From positions 23,458 to 87,457 of the forward strand of contig JADZFR010000056.1 in assembly GCA_020849795.1 (NCBI GenBank): DNA of 64,000 nt, in the 5' to 3' direction. The position numbers and the translations under genes are program-made. The notes below the pieces were generated by a model. That model made no database searches. It was not told where the DNA came from and was given only the letters and a program-made list of their open reading frames with translations. Positions 27,101 to 33,973 of this stretch are shown here, piece by piece. The stretch comes from Planctomycetota bacterium. Lineage in GTDB: Bacteria > Planctomycetota > UBA8742 > UBA2392. Every line of letters starts with the position of its first letter. Position 1 is the first letter of the stretch.

Positions 27101-27641
27101 GGAGATGAAGCGCTACGCCTCGTCGATTCGGGAAGCCATGTTCGATGCCGCCACCGACGAGCGCGTTACCGTAAAGCTGCGACTGCAACTGTTCAGCCCG
27201 GGCGACCTGCTGGGCAAAACGCGCATCTACGTGGGGCGCGACGCCAGCAACAAAGACCAGTACATCGAGCTGCTGGGCAGCAGCAAGCCGTTCAAGGACT
27301 TCGTCTGGACGCACTTCGAGGGCGTAGGCGTGTGGACCGGCGGCTGGGTGCAGCTGTACTACGGCGGTCCGCGTGGCGAAGAAAAGACGCTCGGCGACGC
27401 CGACAAGCTGATGGATGACGAGTGGGGCTTTCTCAAGTCGATGCACGACAAAAGCCAGTCGTTCGCGATTCTCGACCAGACCACGCGCAAAGAGTACTTC
27501 GTGACCTGGAAGTATCGCGCGCCGGCACCAACCAACGCGGACTTTGAGCTGCACGCCAAGCTGATCGCAGCCAAGGGCGAGAACCCCTTCGCCAAGGGTT
27601 TCTTTACGACGATCAAGCTGGCAACAGGGGTGATCAAGTAA
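24135..27641 (+). CDS. tssM: T6SS membrane-complex protein TssM (IcmF)
   Basis: The protein has 1168 residues. Two N-terminal transmembrane helices (about 12-32 and 45-62) precede a cytosolic NTPase-like domain with intact Walker A GPPGSGKTT at residue 130 and an LLDTAGRYT switch. A third helix lies at about 437-455 (YALQLGSAAAFALVTFGAVG). A long periplasmic region ends with the beta-rich C-terminal domain that contacts TssJ. It forms the trans-envelope core through which the Hcp tube passes. Its stop overlaps the tagF start by one base. Confidence 0.97.
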   Translation: MRPFLSALMKEGVFSIVVLLLLVVLVWGVAFYTRGENTEWMNLPMLITMAVVGLWVILFISQKVVAVRSAVRIEKQLKAQSGAQLDGASADKKSEVEALRKKFDESLQALKKTKGGKSALYTLPWYVIIGPPGSGKTTALQESGLNFPPVQGGAKVRGIGGTRNCDWWFTEDGILLDTAGRYTTVAEDQEEWISFLDLIRISRKTKPINGAIVAISIDDLFRNTQSEIDQIAKDIRNRLDELSARLQAVFPVYLMFTKCDLVRGFVEFFEDFNKDERSQVWGFTMAYRLPEKQYTAVFDEQCDRMMANIRARQLELLATERPANKKQNIYLFPRQFTLAREKMKDLIGQLFGAHAYQESSILRGIYFTSGTQKGTPIDQLMMRLGAAMGMSAPPEGFDERLEKKSFFINHLFTRVMFPDKTLARSNSRVIRKRRAWKYALQLGSAAAFALVTFGAVGAFSESRQTINGIEESGAALKELPGSATDKQMLESLTALDAMRAQLLRARQEGTGLDWRWGMDQRSRMFEAGAKSYYNALEPLLVKPAHARLEAELNTRLAGIRSSRSEQDYQTMLDLWRVYGMIAGEIEPKPDLIATVYKRNNRWTGPLSGDSASQIEALSGEQLEFYAQMLVMAYADGTRYPWKTASDTDLTRRCREELREGFWIPNAYNAIIRYASDKVTDIGLDNIAPDNKGLLAQVIPPGDASDLPFLDAFTQSAWTSHVEPAMKERATDLSKLLKELGRDDSEQKILEELYRMHSQRQVKVWDDFLNTIQPSKDAFVSVETARSALSTLASESNSPLRTLVRGVWERKALTMSATQRVDSATEQDQKTLDEALKILNAYYGAYDTFANNTKSGRVRYYSGEEAAPARTLATETTKAGSEAARILTAQRPVNDLMQRVINAGYTGLKIESAVEVKQIWADDIVKFWDTHFKGKYPFDTNAKANAPIARVSEFFNPAKGKFWTFDKQLNAIAKLSFNGNVLLEPSAEYLEMKRYASSIREAMFDAATDERVTVKLRLQLFSPGDLLGKTRIYVGRDASNKDQYIELLGSSKPFKDFVWTHFEGVGVWTGGWVQLYYGGPRGEEKTLGDADKLMDDEWGFLKSMHDKSQSFAILDQTTRKEYFVTWKYRAPAPTNADFELHAKLIAAKGENPFAKGFFTTIKLATGVIK

Positions 27642-28579
27642 TGGAATTTCCCTCGGGCTGCCTGGGAAAGTTGCCCCTGCACGGGGACTTCATCCGCTTC
27701 AATGCGGCTGGCGCCGAGATCAATGAACTCGACCACTGGATCCAGGAAGGCATCTACCAGGGCTACAACGAGCTCGATTCGCGCTGGGACGGCACGTTTG
27801 ATGCCGCGCCCACTGCCCGGTTCATTTACACCTCGCCGCGCACCCAGCGCGTGATTGCCGGGTTGTTCAAGCCCAGCGTCGACAAAGCCGGGCGTCGCTA
27901 CCCCTTTCTGATCTACACGGTGATTGAGCCCGGGGCGATGGGCGCCGAAATCGGCTACCTGCCCAACGCCATGGGGCCGTTTCTGACCCGCGCACGCGAA
28001 CTGCTGGAATGGAGCGAAAGCGCCATCAACCTCAGCACGTTTCTAAGCACATTCGAGTCATTGCGCTTTGAGCCCGACATGGTCGAGGCCAAGAAAGAAT
28101 TCGCCCGCTTTGTGCTCACCAGCAACGCCGGCAACTACTGGAGCACATGCTTCGGCAGCGAAACCGACCCGCGCAGATACGCCGCGGTCGGCAGCACCGT
28201 TGAGGGCGCGGGCACACGGGCGGGTAGTATCGCGTTGCGCATGCCGTTTTCTGAACTCGACAGCGAAGCCGCATTCTGGCTGGAACTTTCGCGGCGCCTG
28301 ACCGACGGCAAATCGTTGCCCACGCTGGTGTACTGGAATGTCGCGCGCGGGGATTTTCCGGCCCGGCTGAACCTGACATGGGGCGAGCTGAGCCCGCGCT
28401 ACTTTCTACCGTTCGTGCTGCCCACCCGTAACAGTCTGAACATCCGCGACTTGGCCAATGCCAACAGCGTGGACGGCCGCTGGATTGAGTACGGCAAGGC
28501 CAGATTTGACGAGCTGTTGAGCAACCCTTCACTCAAGCTGACCGACTTGCTGCAAAGATTGCCGCGCACGCGCGCCTGA
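27641..28579 (+). CDS. tagF: T6SS-associated protein TagF
   Basis: The protein has 312 residues, starting SGCLGKLPLHGDFIRFNA, the family's typical opening, followed by WIQEGIYQ, GLFKPSVDKAGRRYPFLIYT and a TagF-type C-terminal half. In Pseudomonas and other T6SS, TagF represses assembly post-translationally, acting with or alongside the Fha/PpkA/PppA pathway. Here it accompanies FHA proteins but no kinase or phosphatase gene. It is translationally coupled to tssM (TAATG overlap). It is followed by a 207-base gap, the largest in the upstream half of the locus. Confidence 0.9.
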   Translation: MEFPSGCLGKLPLHGDFIRFNAAGAEINELDHWIQEGIYQGYNELDSRWDGTFDAAPTARFIYTSPRTQRVIAGLFKPSVDKAGRRYPFLIYTVIEPGAMGAEIGYLPNAMGPFLTRARELLEWSESAINLSTFLSTFESLRFEPDMVEAKKEFARFVLTSNAGNYWSTCFGSETDPRRYAAVGSTVEGAGTRAGSIALRMPFSELDSEAAFWLELSRRLTDGKSLPTLVYWNVARGDFPARLNLTWGELSPRYFLPFVLPTRNSLNIRDLANANSVDGRWIEYGKARFDELLSNPSLKLTDLLQRLPRTRA

Positions 28580-28730
28580 TGCACCTGTGATGCCGACGGA
28601 ACGTGCAGCCGCCCGCGGCATTTGCGGCCGAATCACTGTTTTTTGGCGGCGAGCGGTTGTGCAAATTGTGATTGTCAGCCGTCCAAGGGTGCGCGCAGGG
28701 CCTTGGGCAGCCCTCAATGGCGCTCAGGGT

Positions 28731-28759
28731 TTGATTTACGGCCTTGGGGCCGCTAATGT
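28731..28759 (+). promoter_or_regulatory. Candidate promoter for tssA-tssB-tssC
   Basis: TTGATT (28731-28736), a 17-base spacer and TAATGT (28754-28759) lie about 28 bases upstream of the tssA start, in the gap after tagF. The matches are partial, but spacing and location are right for a second T6SS transcription unit. Confidence 0.35.
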
Positions 28760-28786
28760 TCGGGGCCCGGTAGAGAGAGAGCGATT

Positions 28787-29647
28787 TTGGCAGACGTGGT
28801 CACACATCCGCTTGGGGAAAACCCCATCCCGGGCTCAAAGCCCGCTGGCGAAAGTGCGCGCTACGAGCCTGAGTTCGAGCAGTTGCAAGCCGAGGTCGGC
28901 AAGCTGGAAAACCCGGCTGGCGGCGAGGTCAAGTGGCACGAGGTGGTGAACCTCGCCAAGACCATCCTGGAAAGCAAGTCAAAGGACCTGCTGGTCGCTG
29001 CGTACTACACCTACGGCATGTTCCAGCAACAGGGCCTGCAGGGCCTGCTCGATGGCCTGGCGGTGATCAACTCGATGTGCAGCGTGCATTGGGATGGCGG
29101 CATGTTCCCGGACCGCCCGCGCGCGCGCGAATCTGCGATTGACTGGCTGATCGACCGTGCCCAGCCGATGCTGGACAACGGCGTGCCGGCCTCTGGCGCC
29201 GAAGTGGATGTGCTGCAATCGGCCATTGCCACGCTGGATGCGCTGGCGGCGTACGTCAACGGGAAACTGGAAACGCCTAACCCGAAGTTGTCTTCGCTGA
29301 GTCGCTCGCTGGCGGCCAAGGTGGCTGCTTCCGGGGGTGCGTCCGGGGGCGAATCGTCGGCTGCTGCCGGCGGCGCCGCAACGCCGGGCCGCAAGGGGAA
29401 CACCGTGATGATGAGCGCCGGCAGCGGGCCGATCACCAACCGCAAGGTTGCGTTTGAACGGTTGAAAGAAGTTGCGGATTATCTGCGCAAGACCGAGCCG
29501 CACAGTCCCGTCAGTTACCTGGTGAACAGGGCCGTGAAGTGGGGCGACATGCCGCTGGAAAGCGTGCTGGCCGAGCTGGTCAAGAACACCGACGTGCGCA
29601 AACAGATCATGGAAACACTAGGGTTGAAAGAAGAGACTCACAGTTAG
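28787..29647 (+). CDS. tssA: T6SS protein TssA (ImpA-type, short form)
   Basis: A TTG start at 28787 follows AGAGAGAG; the next residues ADVVTHPLGENPI fit an ImpA N-domain. The protein has 286 residues. The ImpA_N region spans about 1-130 (LLVAAYYTYGMFQQQGLQGLLDGL, SVHWDGGMFPDRPRAR). A Gly/Ala/Ser linker lies at about 180-205. The C-terminal segment TEPHSPVSYLVNRAVKWGDMPLESVL is the conserved TssA tail. TssA caps or primes sheath-tube polymerisation at the baseplate. It is shorter than many TssA proteins (350-530 residues). Confidence 0.9.
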   Translation: MADVVTHPLGENPIPGSKPAGESARYEPEFEQLQAEVGKLENPAGGEVKWHEVVNLAKTILESKSKDLLVAAYYTYGMFQQQGLQGLLDGLAVINSMCSVHWDGGMFPDRPRARESAIDWLIDRAQPMLDNGVPASGAEVDVLQSAIATLDALAAYVNGKLETPNPKLSSLSRSLAAKVAASGGASGGESSAAAGGAATPGRKGNTVMMSAGSGPITNRKVAFERLKEVADYLRKTEPHSPVSYLVNRAVKWGDMPLESVLAELVKNTDVRKQIMETLGLKEETHS

Positions 29648-29694
29648 CGGGCGAAACAACCCGCCAGGAAACAGCAGGAAACAGGGAGTAAGCC

Positions 29695-30192
29695 ATGGCC
29701 AAAGACGGATCGGTCGCCCCGCGTGAACGGGTGAACATTGTGTACAAGCCCTCCACGGGCGGCGCGCAGGAAGAAAAAGAGCTGCCGCTGAAGCTGCTGG
29801 TGATGGGTGATTTCACGCTCGGCAACGAAGAGACCCCGGTCGAAGAGCGCAAGCCCGTCAACATCGACAAGGACAACTTCAACGACGTGATGAAGAGCCA
29901 CAACATCAACCTCGCCGTCAACGTGAAGAACACCCTTTCGGGCAAAGACGGCGACGAGATCGCCGCCAACCTGAAGTTCAAGAATCTCAAGGACTTCGAC
30001 CCCGACGCGGTCGCCCGCCAGGTACCAGAGCTGAGCAAGATGCTGGCATTGCGTGAGGCGCTTGCCGCGCTGAAGGGCCCGATGGGCAACTTCCCCGCGT
30101 TCCGCAAGAAAATCCAGGAGATCATCGGCGACGACGCAACCCGCGAAAAGATTCTGAAAGAAATCGGCGGGAATGAAGGCGGCGACGCCTAG
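29695..30192 (+). CDS. tssB: T6SS contractile sheath small subunit TssB (VipA)
   Basis: The protein has 165 residues, the normal length. Signature segments are VNIVYKPSTGGAQEEKELPLKLLVMGDFT, in which the sheath-forming strand lies, and VNVKNTLSGKDGDEIAANLKFKNLKDF. It pairs with TssC into the VipAB-like sheath that contracts to drive the Hcp/VgrG spike. A ribosome site (AGGGAGTAAGCC) precedes ATG. tssC lies 80 bases downstream. Confidence 0.96.
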   Translation: MAKDGSVAPRERVNIVYKPSTGGAQEEKELPLKLLVMGDFTLGNEETPVEERKPVNIDKDNFNDVMKSHNINLAVNVKNTLSGKDGDEIAANLKFKNLKDFDPDAVARQVPELSKMLALREALAALKGPMGNFPAFRKKIQEIIGDDATREKILKEIGGNEGGDA

Positions 30193-30272
30193 GCCAGGGA
30201 CAGATCTACAGCAGACCCGGTGGCGACACCGGCGGGCGCCATGCGCGCCAACCCACGAACGGAGACATACCG

Positions 30273-31751
30273 ATGGCAGAAGGCGAACAGCAGAAACAAT
30301 CCGCAGAAGCCCAGGCGCAGGAGGGCTCACTGCTCGATGAAATCATGGCCAAGTCCAAGATGGCCCCCGGCGACGACGGCTACGACGTCGCCAAGTTCGG
30401 CGTGCAGGCTTTCCTCAAGGAAATTCTGTCCGGCGACAAGGCAAAGAAGGCCGACAAAGCCGCTGTCGACCAGATGATCGCAGCCCTGGACCAGAAGCTC
30501 AGCGACCAGGTCGACGAGATTCTGCACCATCCCGAAGTCCAGAAGCTGGAAAGCGCATGGCGCGGGCTCAAGCTGCTGGTCGACCGCACCAACTTCCGCG
30601 AAAATGTGAAGATCGAGGTGCTCAACGTCAGCAAGGAAAAGCTGCTTGAGGACTTCGAAGACGCGCCAGAGCTGACCAAGTCGGGCTTGTACAAGCATGT
30701 GTACACCGCCGAGTACGGCACCTTCGGCGGCGAGCCCTACGGCGCCATCATCGGCAACTACGACTTCGGCCCCGGCCCCCAGGATGTCGCGCTGCTCAGC
30801 AAGGTCGCCAGCGTCGCCACCATGGCGCACGCGCCGTTCATTGCCGCAGCCGGCCCCAAGTTCTTCGGCATCGACAGCTTCACCGGCTTGCCGAACCTCA
30901 AAGACCTGAAGTCGATCATGGAAGGCCCGCAGTACACCAAGTGGCAGGGCTTCCGTGAATCTGAGGACAGCCGCAGCGTCGGGTTAACCTGCCCGCGCTT
31001 CCTGCTGCGCCTGCCGTACGGGCCGGACACCAAGCCCGTCAAGGCGTTCAACTACCAGGAAGACGTCAAGCGCAGCCACGAGCATTACCTGTGGGGCAAC
31101 ACCGCGTTTGCGTTTGCCACGCGCCTGACCGACAGTTTTGCGAAGTACCGCTGGTGCCCCAACATCATCGGCCCGCAAAGCGGCGGTGCGGTCGACGACC
31201 TGCCCCTGCACCAGTTTGATTCGATGGGTGAAGTAGAGACCAAGATTCCGACCGAAGTGCAGATCAGCGAACGCCGCGAGTACGAACTGTCCGAAGAGGG
31301 CTTTATCGGCTTGACCATGCGCAAGGGCAGCGACAACGCGTGCTTCTTCAGCGCCAACAGTTGCCAGAAGCCCAAGACCTTCGGCCAGAGCGCCGAGGGC
31401 AAGGACGCCGAGCTGAACTATCGTCTCGGTACCCAGTTGCCGTACATGTTCATCGTTAACCGCCTGGCGCACTACATCAAGGTGCTCCAGCGTGAACAGA
31501 TCGGCAGTTGGAAAGAAAAAGAAGACCTGGGCCGCGAACTCAACAAGTGGATCGGCCAGTACGTCGCCGACACCGACAACCCCAGCCCCGCCATCCGCTC
31601 GCGCTGCCCGCTTCGCAGCGCGCAGATCACCGTCGAAGACGTGCCGGGCGAAGCCGGCTGGTACAAGGTTGGCCTGCAGGTGCGCCCGCACTTCAAGTAC
31701 ATGGGCGCGTTCTTCACGCTGGGCCTGGTTGGCAAGCTCGACAAGAAGTAA
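30273..31751 (+). CDS. tssC: T6SS contractile sheath large subunit TssC (VipB)
   Basis: The protein has 492 residues, standard for TssC. Signatures include SAWRGLKLLVDRTNFRENV, EYGTFGGEPYGAIIGNYDF, FLLRLPYGPDTKPVKAFNY, HYLWGNTAFAFA, and a conserved C-terminus (GWYKVGLQVRPHFKYMGAFF). It forms the sheath with TssB and carries the ClpV-sensitive architecture. Only 6 bases after its stop the polypurine arm of a four-helix element begins, separating it from hcp. Confidence 0.97.
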   Translation: MAEGEQQKQSAEAQAQEGSLLDEIMAKSKMAPGDDGYDVAKFGVQAFLKEILSGDKAKKADKAAVDQMIAALDQKLSDQVDEILHHPEVQKLESAWRGLKLLVDRTNFRENVKIEVLNVSKEKLLEDFEDAPELTKSGLYKHVYTAEYGTFGGEPYGAIIGNYDFGPGPQDVALLSKVASVATMAHAPFIAAAGPKFFGIDSFTGLPNLKDLKSIMEGPQYTKWQGFRESEDSRSVGLTCPRFLLRLPYGPDTKPVKAFNYQEDVKRSHEHYLWGNTAFAFATRLTDSFAKYRWCPNIIGPQSGGAVDDLPLHQFDSMGEVETKIPTEVQISERREYELSEEGFIGLTMRKGSDNACFFSANSCQKPKTFGQSAEGKDAELNYRLGTQLPYMFIVNRLAHYIKVLQREQIGSWKEKEDLGRELNKWIGQYVADTDNPSPAIRSRCPLRSAQITVEDVPGEAGWYKVGLQVRPHFKYMGAFFTLGLVGKLDKK

Positions 31752-31757
31752 GCGAGC

Positions 31758-32237
31758 CAGGAGGTAGGGCGTAGGTGGCAGGAGGCAGGGGAAGGATTGA
31801 TGGATTCGTCGAGTCAGCCCGGCTTTCGAGGCCTGAATGTATGGCAAAAGGCGATGGACGCAGCAGATGCGATCTACGCCGCAAGCAGGAGCTTTCCTCG
31901 TGAAGAGCGCTTCGGCTTGACAAGCCAGCTTAGGCGTGCCGCGTGCTCTGTCCCGATGAACATTGCTGAAGGCTACAGGCGTAAGGCAAACCCTGCTGAC
32001 TACATGAAGTTCCTGCGCTACGCAAACGGTTCGGCCGCAGAAACAGAGACAGCAACCGAGATTGCACAACGGCAGCGCTACCTTCAACAGGACGCGGCAC
32101 TGGAACTTGTGGCGCAGTATCAGGAAATCGGAAGAATGCTTGGAGGATTGATCGCCCGCATTGAACGGGGCAATCTGCCCAAGGACTCGGGAGCGGCTGA
32201 AGAAGCCTAGTTCCTGCCTCCTCGGTCCAACCTCCTG
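31758..32237 (+). mobile_element. Candidate four-helix-gene element 1 (CAGGAGG inverted arms)
   Basis: The left arm from 31758 and right arm 32211-32237 are imperfect inverted repeats rich in CAGGAGG; about 20 of 27 positions pair by eye, including CAGGAGGT at both outer tips. They enclose only the four-helix gene, whose stop codon directly abuts the right arm. The unit of about 480 bases interrupts the expected tssC-hcp junction. No transposase is encoded. Confidence 0.6.
31800..32210 (+). CDS. Four-helix bundle protein (S23/TIGR02436-like), copy 1
   Basis: ATG 31800 follows GGGGAAGG. The protein has 136 residues. The family consensus is plain: FRGLNVWQKAMDAADAIYAA, FPREERFGLTSQLRRAACS, VPMNIAEGYRR and FLRYANGSAAETETATEIA. 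The fold is a pentamer-forming four-helix bundle known from proteins encoded in 23S rRNA intervening sequences and from the Avd factor of diversity-generating retroelements; these bind nucleic acid. No T6SS role is known for the family. It shares high identity by eye with copy 2, 1.2 kb downstream. It sits inside an inverted-repeat-bounded element. Confidence 0.92.
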   Translation: MDSSSQPGFRGLNVWQKAMDAADAIYAASRSFPREERFGLTSQLRRAACSVPMNIAEGYRRKANPADYMKFLRYANGSAAETETATEIAQRQRYLQQDAALELVAQYQEIGRMLGGLIARIERGNLPKDSGAAEEA

Positions 32238-32421
32238 TCTGTCTTGTGCAGTTGTTGTGTACGATAATTTGATGTTTTTTATGCCCCAAAGTTTTTTGCA
32301 ATCGTGTCTAGGCGATATTTTTGCCACGGGGTAAGGTTCTTGCGTCGCGGACGAGTCACCCGAGACAAAAGAATCGATCAACTTGTAAGAAATAGGCGAT
32401 TCAGAACCCAGGAGAATGACC

Positions 32422-32901
32422 ATGGCCAGCATGAAAGTGTTCATGAAGATTGCGGATATGCCCGGCAGCAGCAGCGATGGCGACCACGCCGACTGGTGTG
32501 ACGTTCGCGGCTTCAGCCACGAGATGAAGTACCCCTTCGATATGCGTGAGAACAAGGGCCGTGGCGAGCCGGTGCACGGTGAGTGCCTGGTGACGAAGGA
32601 AATCGACAAGGCCAGCCCGAAGATTTTCGAGGCCCTGGCCAAGAAGAAGAAGATCGGCGAAGTCGAGCTTGAGTTCTGGCGCGACAACCCCAAGGACGGC
32701 GGCAGCGAGAAGTACTTCGGCATCAAGCTCAAGGACTGCCGCATCGTCTACGCCCGCCCGTACATGCCCACCGGCCCCGAGGCCAACGAGACCTTCTCGC
32801 ACATGGAACAGGTCGGTTTCGCCTACCGCATCGTGGAATGGACGTGGCTGTCGGGTGGCCAGGTTCCGACGACCTTCGACTTCAGCAAGCCGGACGCGTA
32901 A
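32422..32901 (+). CDS. hcp: T6SS tube protein Hcp (TssD)
   Basis: ATG 32422 is chosen because AGGAG lies 7 bases upstream; ATG 32416 would be only 1 base from it. The protein has 159 residues, normal for Hcp. It has the beta-barrel ring signatures: MKVFMKIADMPGSSSDGDH, a GEPVHGECLVTKEIDKASP loop, LEFWRDN and EWTWLSGGQVPTTFDF. Hexameric rings stack into the inner tube that is fired. The 184 bases upstream are AT-rich, consistent with an own promoter, but I cannot place one. A large hairpin follows the stop. Confidence 0.95.
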   Translation: MASMKVFMKIADMPGSSSDGDHADWCDVRGFSHEMKYPFDMRENKGRGEPVHGECLVTKEIDKASPKIFEALAKKKKIGEVELEFWRDNPKDGGSEKYFGIKLKDCRIVYARPYMPTGPEANETFSHMEQVGFAYRIVEWTWLSGGQVPTTFDFSKPDA

Positions 32902-32914
32902 TCACTGCCTGCAA

Positions 32915-32967
32915 GGGCGGGCTCCTGGGTGGCCTGCCGGCGAAATGCCGGCAGGCGAGCCCCGCCC
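32915..32967 (+). promoter_or_regulatory. Long intra-operon hairpin after hcp
   Basis: The inner stem GCCTGCCGGC (32932-32941) pairs perfectly with 32947-32956 across a GAAAT loop. The outer arm GGGCGGGCTC (32915-32924) pairs with 32957-32967 with one bulge. No T-run follows. Such a hairpin could stabilise hcp mRNA and reduce read-through into tssE. Confidence 0.7.
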
Positions 32968-32994
32968 GCCCCTTGCGGCGAAAGGCCACCCGCG

Positions 32995-33411
32995 GTGTTT
33001 CAGCAACGCACTTTGTTCGAGCGGTTACGGAACCCCGAGGCTGCAAGCAGCCACACGCTGGAAGAAGATACTGGCGCGCTGCTTCGCTCTATCCTTGGCA
33101 ACCTGGCCCGCATTCTGAACACGCGGTCCGGCCAGGCCCCGGCCCAGATGGACTACGGCATCGCGTCACCCGCCGAAGTCGCCCAGGCCTACCCGGAGTC
33201 CCTGAGCACGATGCAGAAGACGATTCGCATGTGCATCGAACGCTACGAGCCAAGGCTGAAAGACGTGCAGGTGATGCAGATCGAGAGTGATGACAACAAG
33301 CTGGCGGTGCGCTTCCAGATCACGGCCAGGCTGACGACAAGCAAAGACGGGACACACGTGAGTTTCGATACGCTGCTCGACCCGGCAGGACATGTGAATC
33401 TGCTGGCGTAG
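32995..33411 (+). CDS. tssE: T6SS baseplate protein TssE (gp25-like)
   Basis: GTG 32995 is chosen: the sequence VFQQRTLFERLRNPE is the usual TssE opening, and AAAGG lies 9 bases upstream. The protein has 138 residues. The gp25/lysozyme-like core is present (LRSILGNLARILNTRSG, MDYGIASPAEV, RFQITARL). With TssF and TssG it forms the baseplate wedge from which the sheath polymerises. Its stop is 5 bases from the left arm of the second four-helix element. Confidence 0.9.
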   Translation: MFQQRTLFERLRNPEAASSHTLEEDTGALLRSILGNLARILNTRSGQAPAQMDYGIASPAEVAQAYPESLSTMQKTIRMCIERYEPRLKDVQVMQIESDDNKLAVRFQITARLTTSKDGTHVSFDTLLDPAGHVNLLA

Positions 33412-33416
33412 CAAGT

Positions 33417-33967
33417 CAGGCGGCAGGTCGCAGGAGGCAGGAGGCAGGGAAAAGCCATGAGGAGAGAGTTGCATAATCTTGGCGCAGCAGGCTTTCGCGG
33501 GCTCAAAGTGTGGCAGAAGAGCATGGACGCCACCGACCAGGTTTATGCTGTCACGCGTGGGTTTCCTCGTGCAGAAGTTTTTGGTCTGACTAACCAGCTG
33601 CGGCGGGCAGCCAGTTCGGTGCCCATGAACATTGCGGAAGGCTACCGCCGCAAGTCACGTAAGCAGGACTACCTGCGGTTCCTGCGTTACGCAGACGGTT
33701 CAGCAGCAGAAGTGGAAACGGCGACAGAGATTGCCGCGCGCCAGGAGTTCATGGCGGCGGAAGTTGCGAACGGAATGATTGAGAGATTTCAAGAGATTGG
33801 CCGCATGCTCGGTGGATTGATCGCCGGTGTCGAGCGAGAGACCCAACAAGAAAGGCGGGAGAACGCAAAAGAAGAAGAGTAGGGACGGGCAGGCCCGAAG
33901 TCGTGCTTCCAGACAATATACGAATCCGGGACCTCCTGCCTCCTGCCTCCTGCTTCCTGCCTCCTGA
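33417..33967 (+). mobile_element. Candidate four-helix-gene element 2 (32-bp terminal inverted repeats)
   Basis: The left arm 33417-33448 and the reverse complement of the right arm (ending at 33967) match at 29 of 32 positions, differing only at arm positions 5, 12 and 13. Both are built from GCAGGAG units. The enclosed 551-base unit carries a single four-helix gene and interrupts the tssE-tssF junction. No transposase is encoded. Confidence 0.68.
33457..33882 (+). CDS. Four-helix bundle protein (S23/TIGR02436-like), copy 2
   Basis: The protein has 141 residues. It matches copy 1 across the core: FRGLKVWQKSMDATDQVYAV, FPRAEVFGLTNQLRRAASS, VPMNIAEGYRRK, FLRYADGSAAEVETATEIA and a closing ERFQEIGRMLGGLIAGVERE. 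The N-terminus MRRELHNLGAAG differs. The GGAGG units of the left inverted arm lie just upstream of ATG 33457 and can act as its ribosome site. The family is linked to nucleic-acid binding and to 23S intervening sequences, not to secretion. Confidence 0.92.
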   Translation: MRRELHNLGAAGFRGLKVWQKSMDATDQVYAVTRGFPRAEVFGLTNQLRRAASSVPMNIAEGYRRKSRKQDYLRFLRYADGSAAEVETATEIAARQEFMAAEVANGMIERFQEIGRMLGGLIAGVERETQQERRENAKEEE

Positions 33968-33973
33968 ACTGCC

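Noticed and set aside
28587..28949. Open frame in the tagF-tssA gap
   Set aside because: It overlaps the start of tssA in another frame, is Arg/Ala/Gly-rich shadow-like sequence and has no ribosome site.
32238..32421. Promoter or sigma-54 site upstream of hcp
   Set aside because: The region is AT-rich, but I found no -35/-10 pair with acceptable spacing and no GG-N10-GC pair.
30984..32744. 586-residue antisense frame across tssC, the four-helix gene and hcp
   Set aside because: It crosses three well-supported genes and non-coding repeat arms and shows no motif.
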